43,535 nt of DNA. Source: Pseudomonadota bacterium. GTDB lineage: Bacteria > Desulfobacterota > Desulfovibrionia > Desulfovibrionales > Desulfovibrionaceae. The notes beneath the pieces are model-generated. The model was not told the origin of the DNA, ran no database searches, and saw only the letters and a program-made list of their open reading frames with translations. Within the stretch, counting starts at the first letter, position 1. Each line of letters opens with the position of its first letter. The stretch spans positions 1-43,535 of the forward strand of contig JAHIUD010000051.1 of NCBI GenBank assembly GCA_018817515.1, read 5' to 3'. The position numbers and the translations under genes were made by a program. Below, piece after piece: positions 1 through 8,424 of the stretch.

Positions 1-7
1 GGGCAGC

Positions 8-571
8 GTGAGCCGCCCGGCTGTCCACAAGGAGGCGCGGGAGCTGGCCCGGCACATCCGGCGCATGGCCATGCTGGTGCGTGCCGCCGCCGATCTGACG
101 GTGGCCCACCGCGCGCTGGGCCGGGATGCCGGTGGGGATGCCGGTGGGAATGCCGGGGACGAAGCTTCTGGGGGCGGCTGTGCTTCGGGCGGCTGTTCGT
201 CGGGCGGATGTTCGTCGGGCGGCTGCGCATCCGGGGGGTGCTCGTCTGGCGGTTTTGCCGAGGCGGAGGCCGAGCAGGAGCGGGCAGACAGCGGCCGTGG
301 CTGGTGGGTGCTGGCCCAGGGCGGTCCGCTGGACGAGAACGATTTCCAGGCGCGTGAGGCCGCGCGCGAGGCCCTGCTTGAGCGGGTCCGCCGGGCGGGC
401 ATCCTGGTGGGCGAGAACGTCTGGGTCTGGGATCTGTCGGGCCGGGCGCAACTGGTGCTGACCACGCTGCCCACGCTGGAGCGCGCGCGCAAGGTCGCCA
501 AGCGCCTGCGCGAGAAGGGCCTGGCCATCGTGGTGCGCCGGGAGATGCCCGAGGGGCCTACGCGGCGCTGA
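8..571 (+). CDS. Cys/Gly pentapeptide-repeat protein, unknown function
   Basis: I do not recognise this family. The frame opens at a GTG near the window edge and has no upstream stop inside the window, so the true start may lie outside. The protein has three parts. Residues 1-40 are basic and helical-looking. Residues 41-83 are low complexity: a short AGGD/AGGN run, then five copies of a five-residue unit of the form (A/S)SGGC, with cysteines at 58, 63, 68, 73 and 78. Residues 95-187 look like an ordinary folded alpha/beta domain. The repeat DNA has a 15-base period and has probably grown by slippage. Regularly spaced cysteines could bind metal or form disulfides, but that is inference. There is no signal peptide. 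Coding potential is well supported by codon use and by the absence of a better frame. Confidence 0.7.
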   Translation: MSRPAVHKEARELARHIRRMAMLVRAAADLTVAHRALGRDAGGDAGGNAGDEASGGGCASGGCSSGGCSSGGCASGGCSSGGFAEAEAEQERADSGRGWWVLAQGGPLDENDFQAREAAREALLERVRRAGILVGENVWVWDLSGRAQLVLTTLPTLERARKVAKRLREKGLAIVVRREMPEGPTRR

Positions 572-608
572 ATCACTGCTGCGGGGCCCGGGCCTGGCGC
601 GAACTCCG

Positions 609-1010
609 CTAGGCGATGAGCCCCAGCTTGCGCAATTCCTCGTGGATCTGTCCCGCCCGGAAGGGCTTGGTCATGTACGAAAGTGCCTGGCCCTGGATGA
701 AGGCGCGCGAGGCGGTCCGGTCGTCGTCCAGCCCGGTGGTGACGATGACCGGCACGCGCTTGTCCTGCGGGACCTCGTGCCTGTCCTCCAGTGCGCGCAG
801 CTGCTCCAGGGCCTGCAGGCCGTTTATGCCGGGCAGAAGGATGTCCAGGAAGATCACGTCAAAGGGCTGGTTCAGCTCCAGCGCGTCCTGCTGGGCCAGC
901 ACGGCGTCCTCGCCGCAGGCCACGGCCTTGCAGTCGCCCAGGCCGCGCAGGCAGAGCAGCAAAAGCTCCCGGTTCACGGGCTCGTCTTCTACGATCATGA
1001 TGCGCAGCAT
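609..1010 (-). CDS. Single-domain CheY-like response regulator
   Basis: This 133-residue protein is a bare receiver domain with no output domain, so it probably acts by protein-protein contact, like CheY or Spo0F. The acidic pair is in IVEDE (residues 6-10), the phospho-acceptor is Asp56 in FLDILLPG, the switch Thr is near 92, and the conserved Lys is 115 in MTKPF. I chose the ATG at 1010 because GGAGG lies five bases upstream and translation then begins directly on strand beta1; ATGs at 1028 and 1067 are possible longer starts. It is transcribed leftward, just downstream of and on the same strand as the gmhA-like gene, with an 88-base gap. No histidine kinase is adjacent, so its partner is unknown. 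Confidence 0.9.
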   Translation of the reverse strand: MLRIMIVEDEPVNRELLLLCLRGLGDCKAVACGEDAVLAQQDALELNQPFDVIFLDILLPGINGLQALEQLRALEDRHEVPQDKRVPVIVTTGLDDDRTASRAFIQGQALSYMTKPFRAGQIHEELRKLGLIA

Positions 1011-1098
1011 CTTCCCCTCCGAGCTCATCTTGCGCCCCCTGTGGAGGGCTGGCGCCCACGTGCGCACACCAGGACAGTCGCGGCCCGTCAGGCGACGA

Positions 1099-1713
1099 TC
1101 AGCCCTGGGGACGTGCGGAGAGCTCCATCACCGACTCGAAGAGGAAGTGGTCCACCACGTGGCAGAGCATGTGCCCGGCCGCGATGTGCACCTCCTGCAC
1201 CTGGGGGGTGTCCTTGCTGCCCACGCTGATGAGGTGGTCGCACACGGGCTCCATCTCGCCCGTCATTGCTCCGCACATGCCGATGGTGGTCAGCCCGCGC
1301 GCCTTGGCCTCGCGCAGGGCCGCCAGCACGTTGCGGCTGGTGCCGGAGGTGGAGAGGCCGATCAGGATGTCTCCGGCCTGGCCCAGGGCCTGAACCTGCT
1401 TCACGAAAACGAGGTCGAAGCCGTAGTCGTTGCCGATGGCGGTGATGATGGAGGTGTCGGTGGTCAGCGCGATGGCCGGCAGCGGCGGGCGCTCCAGCTT
1501 GAAACGGTTGACGAACTCGGCGGCCAGATGCTGGCAGTCGGCGGCGCTGCCGCCGTTTCCGCACAACAGCACTTTGCCGCCCTCGGTGAGGCACAGGGCC
1601 ATGGCGCGGGCGATGTCGACCAGGTGCGCGGCGTGCTCTTCAAAGAAGGCTTCGCGGACGCGCAGGCCCTCGCGCGCGTGATCCAGAACCTTGCGGATGG
1701 CTTTTTCGGACAT
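1099..1713 (-). CDS. gmhA: Phosphoheptose isomerase (SIS domain, GmhA type)
   Basis: This 204-residue cytoplasmic protein is predicted to convert sedoheptulose 7-phosphate to D-glycero-D-manno-heptose 7-phosphate, the first step in ADP-heptose supply for the lipopolysaccharide core. The SIS fold is clear: a phosphate-binding GNGGSAAD segment at 52-59, Glu66 in AAEF, LTTDTS at 83-88, the sugar-phosphate loop STSGTS at 121-126, and the QEVHI...H segment with His176 and His181. Length matches the GmhA family. The start at 1713 has GGAGA seven bases upstream. A much longer frame runs on antisense to livK, but that extension is a shadow. No other heptose gene is nearby. A different SIS-family sugar isomerase is possible but less likely given the conserved GmhA residues. 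Confidence 0.9.
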   Translation of the reverse strand: MSEKAIRKVLDHAREGLRVREAFFEEHAAHLVDIARAMALCLTEGGKVLLCGNGGSAADCQHLAAEFVNRFKLERPPLPAIALTTDTSIITAIGNDYGFDLVFVKQVQALGQAGDILIGLSTSGTSRNVLAALREAKARGLTTIGMCGAMTGEMEPVCDHLISVGSKDTPQVQEVHIAAGHMLCHVVDHFLFESVMELSARPQG

Positions 1714-1941
1714 GTGATGGTCTCCGGTGGGTCGGGCGATGTTTCGCAAACCACGCAGTTGATACACGGTTTCGCCCAGGCAGGCAACGTGCGCCCCCCT
1801 GGTGCCCGGCGAATAATGTTCGGTGCTTTGGGCCGACTGATATTCTGCAAGAAATGCTTTGAACTCCCGTCCTGATTCAGGTAAAGGCTGAGGACATAGG
1901 TTTGGGTTGCACAATTTTCTACAATTTTGGAGGAGGATCGG

Positions 1942-3126
1942 ATGAAACGGATGACCATCAAAGTGCTGCTGGTGGTTCTTGCCATGGCTCTGGGCGCCTT
2001 CGCGCTCATGGGTTGCGGCCAGGACAGCAACGTGATCAAGATCGGCTTCAATTTGGAGCTCACGGGCGACATCCCGAAGGTCGGCGAGGCGTCCAAGTTC
2101 GCCGCCGAGATGCTGAAGGAAGACATCAACTCCAAGGGCGGCCTGGAAGTGGGCGGCAAGAAGTACAAGCTCGAGTTCGTCTACCAGGACAACGAGGCCA
2201 AGGCTGACAGCGCCGTCAACGCCGCGCTCAAGCTCATCACCCAGGACAGCGTCGTGGCCATCGTCGGCCCCAACTCCTCCAAGCAGGCCATCCCCGCTGG
2301 CGGCGTTTGCAACGACAACCAGACCCCCATGGTCAGCCCCTGGTCCACCAACCCCGACACCACCAAGGACCGCCCCTGGGTCTTCCGCGCCGCCTTCCTC
2401 GACCCCTTCCAGGGTCCGGTTGCCGCGAACTTCGCTGCCAAGCAGTTTGGCGCCAAGACCGCTGCGGTGCTCTTCGACATCGCCAACGACTACTCCAAGG
2501 GCCTGGCCGAGATCTTCAAGACCGAGTGGGAAAAGAAGGCCGGCGCCGGCACCGTGGTGGCTTTCGAGTCGCACGGCACCAAGGACCAGGACTTCTCTGC
2601 CCAGCTGACCAAGATCGTGGCCGCCAAGCCGGACTTCATCTTCGTGCCTGACAACTACAATCAGGTCGCGCTGATCATCAAGCAGGCCCACGACCTGGGC
2701 TACAAGGGCCCCTTCATGGGCTCCGACGCCTGGGGCTCCGCTGAGCTCATGACCCTGTGCGGCAAGGACTGCATCGGCCAGTTCTTCAGCACCCACTACG
2801 CCGCCGCTGGCGCCCAGGGCGCCACCAAGGAATTCATCGACCGCTACAACACCAAGTACAAGTACGTGCCCGACGATGTGGCCGCCCTGACCTGGGACGC
2901 CACCCGCCTGGTGCTTCAGGCCATCCAGGAAGCTGGCAAGGTCGAGAAGGACATCAAGGCCGAGCGCAAGCTCGTGCGTGACGCCCTGGCCAACATCAAG
3001 GAATTCGCCGGCATCACCGGCACCATGAAGTTCCACGGCACCGGCGACCCGGACAAGTGCGCCGTGGTTGTCCAGATCAGCCCCGAGGGCAAGTTCGAGT
3101 TCAAGGAATCCGTCTGCCCCCAGTAG
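1942..3126 (+). CDS. livK: Branched-chain amino acid ABC transporter, substrate-binding lipoprotein
   Basis: This 394-residue protein is a periplasmic binding protein of the leucine/isoleucine/valine type and delivers ligand to LivHM. It begins with a lipoprotein signal: basic MKR, a hydrophobic stretch, then a lipobox ALMGC that places the lipid-modified Cys at 25. The mature part starts with IKIGFNLELTG, the hallmark first strand of type I periplasmic binding proteins, and contains VAIVGPNSS (ligand-loop region) and later TWDATRL. The start is the ATG at 1942, preceded by GGAGGAGGA; the in-frame TTG at 1927 lies upstream of that ribosome-binding site and is unlikely. It is first in a five-gene operon. 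The true ligand may be another amino acid or a small carboxylate, since this family is versatile. Confidence 0.95.
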   Translation: MKRMTIKVLLVVLAMALGAFALMGCGQDSNVIKIGFNLELTGDIPKVGEASKFAAEMLKEDINSKGGLEVGGKKYKLEFVYQDNEAKADSAVNAALKLITQDSVVAIVGPNSSKQAIPAGGVCNDNQTPMVSPWSTNPDTTKDRPWVFRAAFLDPFQGPVAANFAAKQFGAKTAAVLFDIANDYSKGLAEIFKTEWEKKAGAGTVVAFESHGTKDQDFSAQLTKIVAAKPDFIFVPDNYNQVALIIKQAHDLGYKGPFMGSDAWGSAELMTLCGKDCIGQFFSTHYAAAGAQGATKEFIDRYNTKYKYVPDDVAALTWDATRLVLQAIQEAGKVEKDIKAERKLVRDALANIKEFAGITGTMKFHGTGDPDKCAVVVQISPEGKFEFKESVCPQ

Positions 3127-3307
3127 CCGGATAAGCGTATGAAGCGTGGCGGGGACCAGTGGGTCCCCGCCCGCCTTGTTTTTCTTCAAGCGGACCACAA
3201 CCCTGTGGCCCTCCCCGAATCGGCCGACTGGCCACTGCCCGAAGGGCAGAGCGGTCCAACCGGCCCGGCAGGGCCCGATAGCGCAGCCCCAAGGCAAGGT
3301 GTCCCCG

Positions 3308-4228
3308 GTGGAATTCTTTCAGCATATCTTGAACGCGTTGCAGTTCGGCAGCTTCTACGCCCTCATCGCCCTGGGCTACACCCTGGTGTACGGCGTGCTG
3401 CGCCTGATCAACTTCGCCCACGGCGACATCTTCATGGTCGGCGCGTACATCGCCTATTTCGTGGCCGTCCTGCTGCTCGGCGGCGAGGGCATGCACGGCC
3501 TGGGCCTATCGCCCGCGCTGACGCTGGCCATCACCGTGCCCGTGACCATGATCCTGACCTCGCTCGTGGGCGTGACCCTTGAGCGCACCATGTACCGCCC
3601 GCTCAGGCGCAAGGGCGCCGACAGGCTCTACGTGGTCATCACCGCGCTCATGGCCGGGCTGATGCTGGAAAACGGCAACCTGGCCCTGCTCGGCGCCAGC
3701 CGCAAGAGCTTTCCCGAACTCATGGAGAAGGTCGTCTGGACCTTTGGCGGCGTGTCCGTGACCAACCTGAAGGTCGTCGTCATCGTGGCGGCCATCGTGG
3801 TCTTCGTGCTGCTTGAGTTCATCGTCACCAAGACCAAGATCGGCATGGCCATGCGCGGCATCAGCTACGACAAGTTCGCCATCCCGCTCATGGGCATCCC
3901 GCTGGACACCATCATCGTGGTCACCTTCATCCTGGGTTCGAGCATGGCCGGCCTGGCCGGAATCCTCTACGCCATGAGCTACCCCATCCTGGAGCCTTAC
4001 ATGGGCGCGCTCATCGGCTGGAAGGCCTTCATCGCCGCCGTTGTGGGCGGCATCGGCGACATTCGTGGCGCCATCGTGGGCGGGTTCTTGCTCGGCTTCA
4101 TCGAGATCGGCGTGGTGGCCGTGTTCCCCAGCACCCTGCGCGACCTGTTCGCCTTCTCGGTGCTGCTGGGCATCCTGTGGCTCAAACCCACCGGTCTCTT
4201 CGGCGTTGCCCAGACCACGAAGATCTAG
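3308..4228 (+). CDS. livH: Branched-chain amino acid ABC transporter permease LivH
   Basis: This inner-membrane permease (306 residues from the chosen start) forms the translocation channel with LivM. It shows about eight hydrophobic segments and the typical LivH opening, FGSFYALIALGYTLVYGV followed by NFAHGD. The C-terminal half has GWKAFIAAVVGGIGDIRGA, the cytoplasmic coupling region that contacts the ATPases. The frame is open much further upstream, to 3146, but the residues coded there are low complexity and not membrane-like. I chose GTG at 3308 because AAGGTG sits six bases upstream and the encoded protein starts as LivH proteins do; GTG at 3299 is the alternative. The 181-base gap after livK shows no strong hairpin, so one transcript is likely. 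Confidence 0.93.
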   Translation: MEFFQHILNALQFGSFYALIALGYTLVYGVLRLINFAHGDIFMVGAYIAYFVAVLLLGGEGMHGLGLSPALTLAITVPVTMILTSLVGVTLERTMYRPLRRKGADRLYVVITALMAGLMLENGNLALLGASRKSFPELMEKVVWTFGGVSVTNLKVVVIVAAIVVFVLLEFIVTKTKIGMAMRGISYDKFAIPLMGIPLDTIIVVTFILGSSMAGLAGILYAMSYPILEPYMGALIGWKAFIAAVVGGIGDIRGAIVGGFLLGFIEIGVVAVFPSTLRDLFAFSVLLGILWLKPTGLFGVAQTTKI

Positions 4229-4239
4229 TGGTATAAGCC

Positions 4240-5253
4240 ATGCAGAAACACACCTTCACCATCTCGCTCTTCGCGGGCATCTTCCTGCTCACGGTGTTGG
4301 CCCAGTTCGGCGTCATCAACCAGTACCTGGTTTCGGTGATCATGCTCATGGGCGTGAACATCATCCTCTCCACCAGTCTGAACCTCGTCAACGGCTACAT
4401 GGGCGAGTTCTCCTGCGGGCACGGCGGGTTCATGTGCGTGGGCGCGTATGTGTCCTCGGTGGTCACCGTGCTGTGCTTCAGCAAGAACCACATCCTGGGC
4501 GCGCCGCTTTTGCCGCCGTCCCTGGCGCTTCTGGCCTTCCCCCTGGCGCTCGCGGCCGGGGCCGCCGTGGCCGCCGTGGCCGGGCTGGTGGTGGCCATCC
4601 CCTCGTTCAAGACGCGCGGCGACTACCTGGCCATCATCACGCTGGCGGCCAACTACATCGTCATCTCGGCCATCGACAACATGGAGATCATCGGCGGTCC
4701 GCGCGGCTTCATGGGCATGAACGCCACGGTCAACGGCATGGAGGGCCTGCTGGACATCCCCTGGATGCTCCTGTGGGTGCTCTCCGGCACGGTGTTCACC
4801 GTGTGGCTGCTCAGGCGCTTCGTGTCCTCCACGCTCGGCAAGGGCGTTCCGGCCATCGCCCAGGACGAGATCGCCGCCGAGATCATGAGCGTGGACACCA
4901 ACCGCATGAAGCTCATCGCCTTCATGCTCTCCTCGGGCCTGGCGGGCCTGGCGGGCGGCCTGTTCGCGCACATCCTGGGCTACGTGAACCCGCACTCGTT
5001 CGACATCATGAAGTCCACCGAGGTCATGGTCATGGTCTACCTGGGCGGCATGGGCTCGCTTTCGGGCGCCACGCTCTCCGCCATCCTGTTCACGGTGCTG
5101 CTGGAGGTCCTGCGGCCGCTGGAGATCTGGAAGTGGGTGGTCATCCCCCTGCTCTTGATCCTGCTCATGCAGTTCAGGCCCGAGGGCATCATGGGCAACA
5201 AGGAGTTGTCCGACCTCTTCCCCAAGCTCAAAAAGTACTATTCGTTCAAATAG
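4240..5253 (+). CDS. livM: Branched-chain amino acid ABC transporter permease LivM
   Basis: This 337-residue polytopic membrane protein is the second permease subunit. Features include NIILSTSLNLVNGYMGEFSC and HGGFMCVGAY near residues 45-70, matching the LivM consensus in which the N-terminal half resembles LivH. KTRGDYLAIITLAANYI lies near 125-141. The coupling segment EVMVMVYLGGMGSLSGA lies near 262-278. The protein ends just after the conserved RPEGIMG motif. It starts 11 bases after livH, with only a weak ribosome-binding site, consistent with translation coupled to livH. Confidence 0.95.
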   Translation: MQKHTFTISLFAGIFLLTVLAQFGVINQYLVSVIMLMGVNIILSTSLNLVNGYMGEFSCGHGGFMCVGAYVSSVVTVLCFSKNHILGAPLLPPSLALLAFPLALAAGAAVAAVAGLVVAIPSFKTRGDYLAIITLAANYIVISAIDNMEIIGGPRGFMGMNATVNGMEGLLDIPWMLLWVLSGTVFTVWLLRRFVSSTLGKGVPAIAQDEIAAEIMSVDTNRMKLIAFMLSSGLAGLAGGLFAHILGYVNPHSFDIMKSTEVMVMVYLGGMGSLSGATLSAILFTVLLEVLRPLEIWKWVVIPLLLILLMQFRPEGIMGNKELSDLFPKLKKYYSFK

Positions 5254-5268
5254 GCCCCTGGAGAGAGC

Positions 5269-6036
5269 ATGCCCCTTCTTGAAGCAAAAGGACTCACGCG
5301 CCGCTTCGGCGGCCTCATCGCCGTCAATGATTTCAACATCGAGCTTGGCGAGCGCGAGATGGTGGCCTTGATCGGCCCCAACGGCGCGGGCAAGACCACG
5401 GTGTTCAACCTCGTCTCCGGCTTCTACCAGCCGAGCGAGGGCGCAATCACCATCAACGGCCGCGACACGCGCGGCATGCGTCCGCACCAGGTGACCAGCC
5501 TGGGCGTGGCGCGCACCTTCCAGGGCATCCGCCTCTGGGGCGAGATGACCGTGCTGGACAACATCCGCGTGTCGCAGCACTACCGCGCGGGCTACAGCCT
5601 GCTGGACTGCTTCCTGCGCACCAAGAAATACATGATCCGCGAGAAGGAGATCGAGCGCGTGGCCTGGGAGCTTCTGGAAGCCATGGAGCTCAAGGAGTAC
5701 GCCCTGGAGCTGCCGCGCAACCTCTCCTACGGCTTGCAGCGCCGGGTGGAGATCGCCCGGGCCATGAGCCTCAAGCCCTCGCTCTTGCTTCTCGACGAGC
5801 CCGCCGCAGGCCTGAACTCCGCCGACGTGGAGGGCCTGATCAAGCTGGTGCGCTGGATCCACGACACCTTCCCGGTGACCATCTGGATGATCGAGCACCA
5901 GATGAAGGTGGTCATGAGCCTGTGCACGCGCATCAAGGTCGTGGACTTCGGAGCCACCATCGCCGATGGCACGCCCGAGGAGATCCAGAACAACCCCGCG
6001 GTCATCAAAGCCTACCTGGGAGACGACACGATTTGA
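5269..6036 (+). CDS. livG: Branched-chain amino acid ABC transporter ATPase LivG
   Basis: This 255-residue ATPase powers uptake together with LivF. The Walker A motif is GPNGAGKT at 36-43, the Q-loop lies in RTFQGIRLW, and Walker B is LLLLDEP. The ABC signature is LSYGLQRR, a known LivG-type variant in place of LSGGQ. The switch His is in IEHQM. A ribosome-binding site GGAGA precedes the ATG. Its stop codon overlaps the start of livF by four bases, so the two ATPases are probably translationally coupled and made in equal amounts. Confidence 0.96.
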   Translation: MPLLEAKGLTRRFGGLIAVNDFNIELGEREMVALIGPNGAGKTTVFNLVSGFYQPSEGAITINGRDTRGMRPHQVTSLGVARTFQGIRLWGEMTVLDNIRVSQHYRAGYSLLDCFLRTKKYMIREKEIERVAWELLEAMELKEYALELPRNLSYGLQRRVEIARAMSLKPSLLLLDEPAAGLNSADVEGLIKLVRWIHDTFPVTIWMIEHQMKVVMSLCTRIKVVDFGATIADGTPEEIQNNPAVIKAYLGDDTI

Positions 6037-6767
6037 ACACGCTTCTCGAAGTCAAGAACCTCAAGGTTCGCTACGGCAATATCGAGGCCCTGCACGGCAT
6101 CTCCTTCGACGTGAAGGAGGGCGAGATCGTGACCTTGATCGGCGCCAACGGCGCTGGCAAGTCCACGACGCTTCTGTCCATCTGCCGCCTGCCACCCCCG
6201 GAGGCCCCGCGCGTCATCGAGGGCGACATCCTGTTCAAGGGCCAGAGCATCCTGAACATGCCGCCGCACAAAATCGTCAGCGAGCTGAACATGGCGCTGG
6301 TGCCCGAGGGCCGCAGGATTTTCGGCAACCTCACGGTGGAGGAGAACCTGAAGCTGGCCACCTACGCCCGTACCGACGGTGCCGAGGCCATCGAGCGGGA
6401 CTTCGAGCGCGTGTTCACGCTGTTCTCGCGCCTGGCCGAGCGCCGCAAGCAGCGCAGCGAGTCGCTCTCCGGCGGCGAGCAGCAGATGCTGGCCGTGGGC
6501 CGCGCGCTCATGAGCAAGTGCAGCTTCATCATGCTCGACGAGCCCAGCATGGGCCTGGCCCCGCTTCTGATGTACGACATGTTCCGCACGCTCAAGGTGC
6601 TGAACCAGGAGGGCATGACCATCCTCTTGATTGAGCAGAACGCCAACCTGGCCCTGCGCTTCGCCCACCGGGGCTACGTGCTGGATACCGGCGAGATCGT
6701 GGCGAGCGGCTCCTCGGAAGAGCTTTTGGCCGACCCGGAGGTCAAGAAGGCCTATCTGGGTGGGTAG
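6033..6767 (+). CDS. livF: Branched-chain amino acid ABC transporter ATPase LivF
   Basis: This 244-residue ATPase is the partner of LivG. It has Walker A GANGAGKS, signature LSGGEQQ and Walker B FIMLDEPSMGL, followed by LLIEQN with the Q/H switch region usual in LivF. The start I choose is a TTG at 6033 that overlaps the livG stop in the sequence TTGA, with GGGAG ten bases upstream; the protein then begins NTLLEVKNL as in homologues. Annotation programs that avoid TTG may place the start inside livG, adding about 37 unrelated residues. It is the last gene of the liv operon and is followed by an intrinsic terminator. Confidence 0.94.
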   Translation: MNTLLEVKNLKVRYGNIEALHGISFDVKEGEIVTLIGANGAGKSTTLLSICRLPPPEAPRVIEGDILFKGQSILNMPPHKIVSELNMALVPEGRRIFGNLTVEENLKLATYARTDGAEAIERDFERVFTLFSRLAERRKQRSESLSGGEQQMLAVGRALMSKCSFIMLDEPSMGLAPLLMYDMFRTLKVLNQEGMTILLIEQNANLALRFAHRGYVLDTGEIVASGSSEELLADPEVKKAYLGG

Positions 6768-6805
6768 GGCGCTGGCGCCAAAAGCGTCGTTTTGCTGAAA
6801 ATGTA

Positions 6806-6834
6806 AGGGGGGGCTTTGGTCCCCCCTTTTTTTG
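6806..6834 (+). terminator. Intrinsic terminator of the liv operon
   Basis: A G-run of seven and a C-run of six can form an AAGGGGGG/CCCCCCTT stem around a short CTTTGG-type loop. It is followed directly by seven T. It lies 39 bases after the livF stop and points rightward. Confidence 0.92.
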
Positions 6835-6853
6835 CGCCGAACGGTATGCGCTG

Positions 6854-7642
6854 CTAGCCGGTTGCGTCGGCCTCCTCAAAGGCTTCGCGGATTGCGGCCA
6901 GGCCATTCAGGGCCGCCGGGAAGCCTGCGTAGCTCGCCATCTGCATGGCTACCTCCACGATTTCCTGGCGCGCCAGACCCACGTTCAGCCCGGCCTTGAC
7001 GTGGACTTTCAGTTGCGGACGCATGGTGCCGCGCGCGATGCTGGCGGCGATCATGGCCAGTTCCTTGCGCCGGGGCGAGAGGCCCGGGCGCGAGATGATG
7101 TCGCCGTAAGAGAAGTCCAGGATGAAGCGGGCCATGTCCGGGGCGGTGTCGGCCAGCATGTCCACCACGGCCTGGCCCGCGCCCCGGCTGGTGGCCTCCA
7201 GCGCGGCCAGCCCGCGCTCGTGGCGGGCGGAGTCTGCTGGGGCGGGCGGGATGTCGGGCTTTAGGCCGCGCTCCTGGAACACCGCGCGGGCGCAGGCCAG
7301 AGCATTCAACCCCGCCGGAAAGCCCGCGAACACGGTGGTGACGTAGATGGTCTCCACCACCTCCTGTGGGCTCAACCCCACGTTCAGGCCGCCGTCGATG
7401 TGGAACCGAAGCTGGGGCTCGGCGTTGCCCAGGGCGGTGAGCGCCGCGATGGTCGCCACCTGCCGGTCGGGCAGGCCCAGGCCGGGCCGGGCCATGATGT
7501 CGCCATAGCCGAAGGCCACGACCATCTCCACCATGTCTGGGGCGATGTCGCCAAAGGCCAGGCGCAGATTCTCCTCGGCCTTGGGATTCAGCTTGACCAG
7601 AGCCTCGCGGCCCGCGCTCAGTCTGTCGTCCATCATGCTCAC
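6854..7642 (-). CDS. Carboxymuconolactone decarboxylase (CMD/AhpD-like) family protein, tandem domains
   Basis: This 262-residue protein contains two copies of the CMD helical domain, roughly residues 25-125 and 150-255. Each carries the repeated pattern (F/Y)GDI...RPGL, then A-x-I-A-A, then H(I/V)-x-(G/A)GLNVGL followed by A-x-x-AGFPA-x-LN. Neither copy has the CxxC of peroxidase-type AhpD, so a redox role is not supported. Family members include decarboxylases and many uncharacterised proteins, so I give no reaction. The start is a GTG at 7642 with AGGAA just upstream; an ATG at 7636 is almost as good. It stands alone, convergent with the liv operon. Confidence 0.9.
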   Translation of the reverse strand: MSMMDDRLSAGREALVKLNPKAEENLRLAFGDIAPDMVEMVVAFGYGDIMARPGLGLPDRQVATIAALTALGNAEPQLRFHIDGGLNVGLSPQEVVETIYVTTVFAGFPAGLNALACARAVFQERGLKPDIPPAPADSARHERGLAALEATSRGAGQAVVDMLADTAPDMARFILDFSYGDIISRPGLSPRRKELAMIAASIARGTMRPQLKVHVKAGLNVGLARQEIVEVAMQMASYAGFPAALNGLAAIREAFEEADATG

Positions 7643-7701
7643 CGTATTCCTTTCCCGGCCAGGCGTCGCGCCTGGGAAGGGGTTGCGTTAATCAAGCCGG
7701 A

Positions 7702-7738
7702 ACAAAAGCAAAGGGCGGAGCCAAGATTGGCCCCGCCC
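7702..7738 (-). terminator. Intrinsic terminator after the PEP-CTERM-like gene
   Basis: GGGCGG-A-GCCA and TGGC-C-CCGCCC form an 11-position stem with one mismatch and an AGAT loop (7713-7738). Read leftward, it is followed by a T-rich stretch, TTTGCTTTTGTT. It lies 25 bases after the stop of the gene at 7763-8368. Confidence 0.8.
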
Positions 7739-7762
7739 CCGCGGACAGTCAAGAAAAGGATG

Positions 7763-8368
7763 CTAGGCCTTGCGCTTGCGCTTGAAGCCGATGAGGCCCA
7801 CCAGAGCCGAGCCCAAGAGCCACACGGCTCCGGGGACCGGGGTGGGGCTGGTCTGAAGCAGGGAGATGTTGTCCACCAGGGCGCCGTAGGAGTCGCTCTT
7901 GCCGGTGCCGAGGAGGTAGAGGATCTCGCTGGGCGAGGAGCCCTTGTACACGAAGGAGGTCGTCAGGGTCGTCCACTGGGTGCCCAGGGCGCTGGTTTCG
8001 TAGGAGTAGTCGCCGATGAGCACCTGCATGGACCCGGAGGTGGTGCTTTGCTGGCGGTTGAAATAGTCGAAGGAAAGCTGGTAGGTGGCGCCCGTGGTCA
8101 GGTTGACGCTCTGGCCGATGCGGATGTTTTTGTTGGCGTCGAGCTCGACGTAGTTGGTCGGGTTGCTGTTGCCGAACATGCCCTTCTGGACCTCGACCTC
8201 GCCTGAGTAGAGGTTCCAGCCCTGCAGCGTGGAGTAGATCGTCCAGCTCCCGTTGTTCAGGTTCCAGGGCGTGGTCTCGAAGTCGCCGTTGGTGATCAGG
8301 TTGGCCTGGGCGGACCCTGCGCCGCATAAGAGCACCAGCAGGAACAGGGCTAAGGTCAGTCGCTTCAT
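7763..8368 (-). CDS. Exported protein with PEP-CTERM-like sorting signal
   Basis: This 201-residue protein has an N-terminal signal peptide (MKRLTLALFLLVLL..., cleavage expected after SAQA). The middle domain begins LITNGDFE, typical of carbohydrate-binding-like beta-sandwich modules. The C-terminal tail is PVPGAVWLLGSALVGL followed by FKRKRKA. That tail is the three-part signal recognised by exosortase/archaeosortase systems: a short VP-x-x motif, a hydrophobic helix and a basic end. Such proteins are usually sorted to the envelope or exopolysaccharide layer. No exosortase or polysaccharide locus lies in this window. Start 8368 has an AGGGG site; a promoter-like element lies upstream and a terminator downstream, so it is a single-gene unit. 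The ligand is unknown. Confidence 0.88.
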   Translation of the reverse strand: MKRLTLALFLLVLLCGAGSAQANLITNGDFETTPWNLNNGSWTIYSTLQGWNLYSGEVEVQKGMFGNSNPTNYVELDANKNIRIGQSVNLTTGATYQLSFDYFNRQQSTTSGSMQVLIGDYSYETSALGTQWTTLTTSFVYKGSSPSEILYLLGTGKSDSYGALVDNISLLQTSPTPVPGAVWLLGSALVGLIGFKRKRKA

Positions 8369-8424
8369 GTGTGGTTCCCCTTGGCGCGGCTTGGTATCGT
8401 CCAGCCTGATGCCATTGTGAAAAA

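Noticed and set aside
1714-3297. Long leftward frame extending from the gmhA-like gene across livK.
   Set aside because: It is antisense to a clear lipoprotein gene; its residues are low complexity (Gly, Val, Leu, His), as expected of a shadow frame, and the SIS domain has its own start with a ribosome-binding site.
4225-5898. Leftward frame of over 550 codons opposite livM and livG.
   Set aside because: Shadow frame with biased composition and no recognisable domain; livM and livG are certain.
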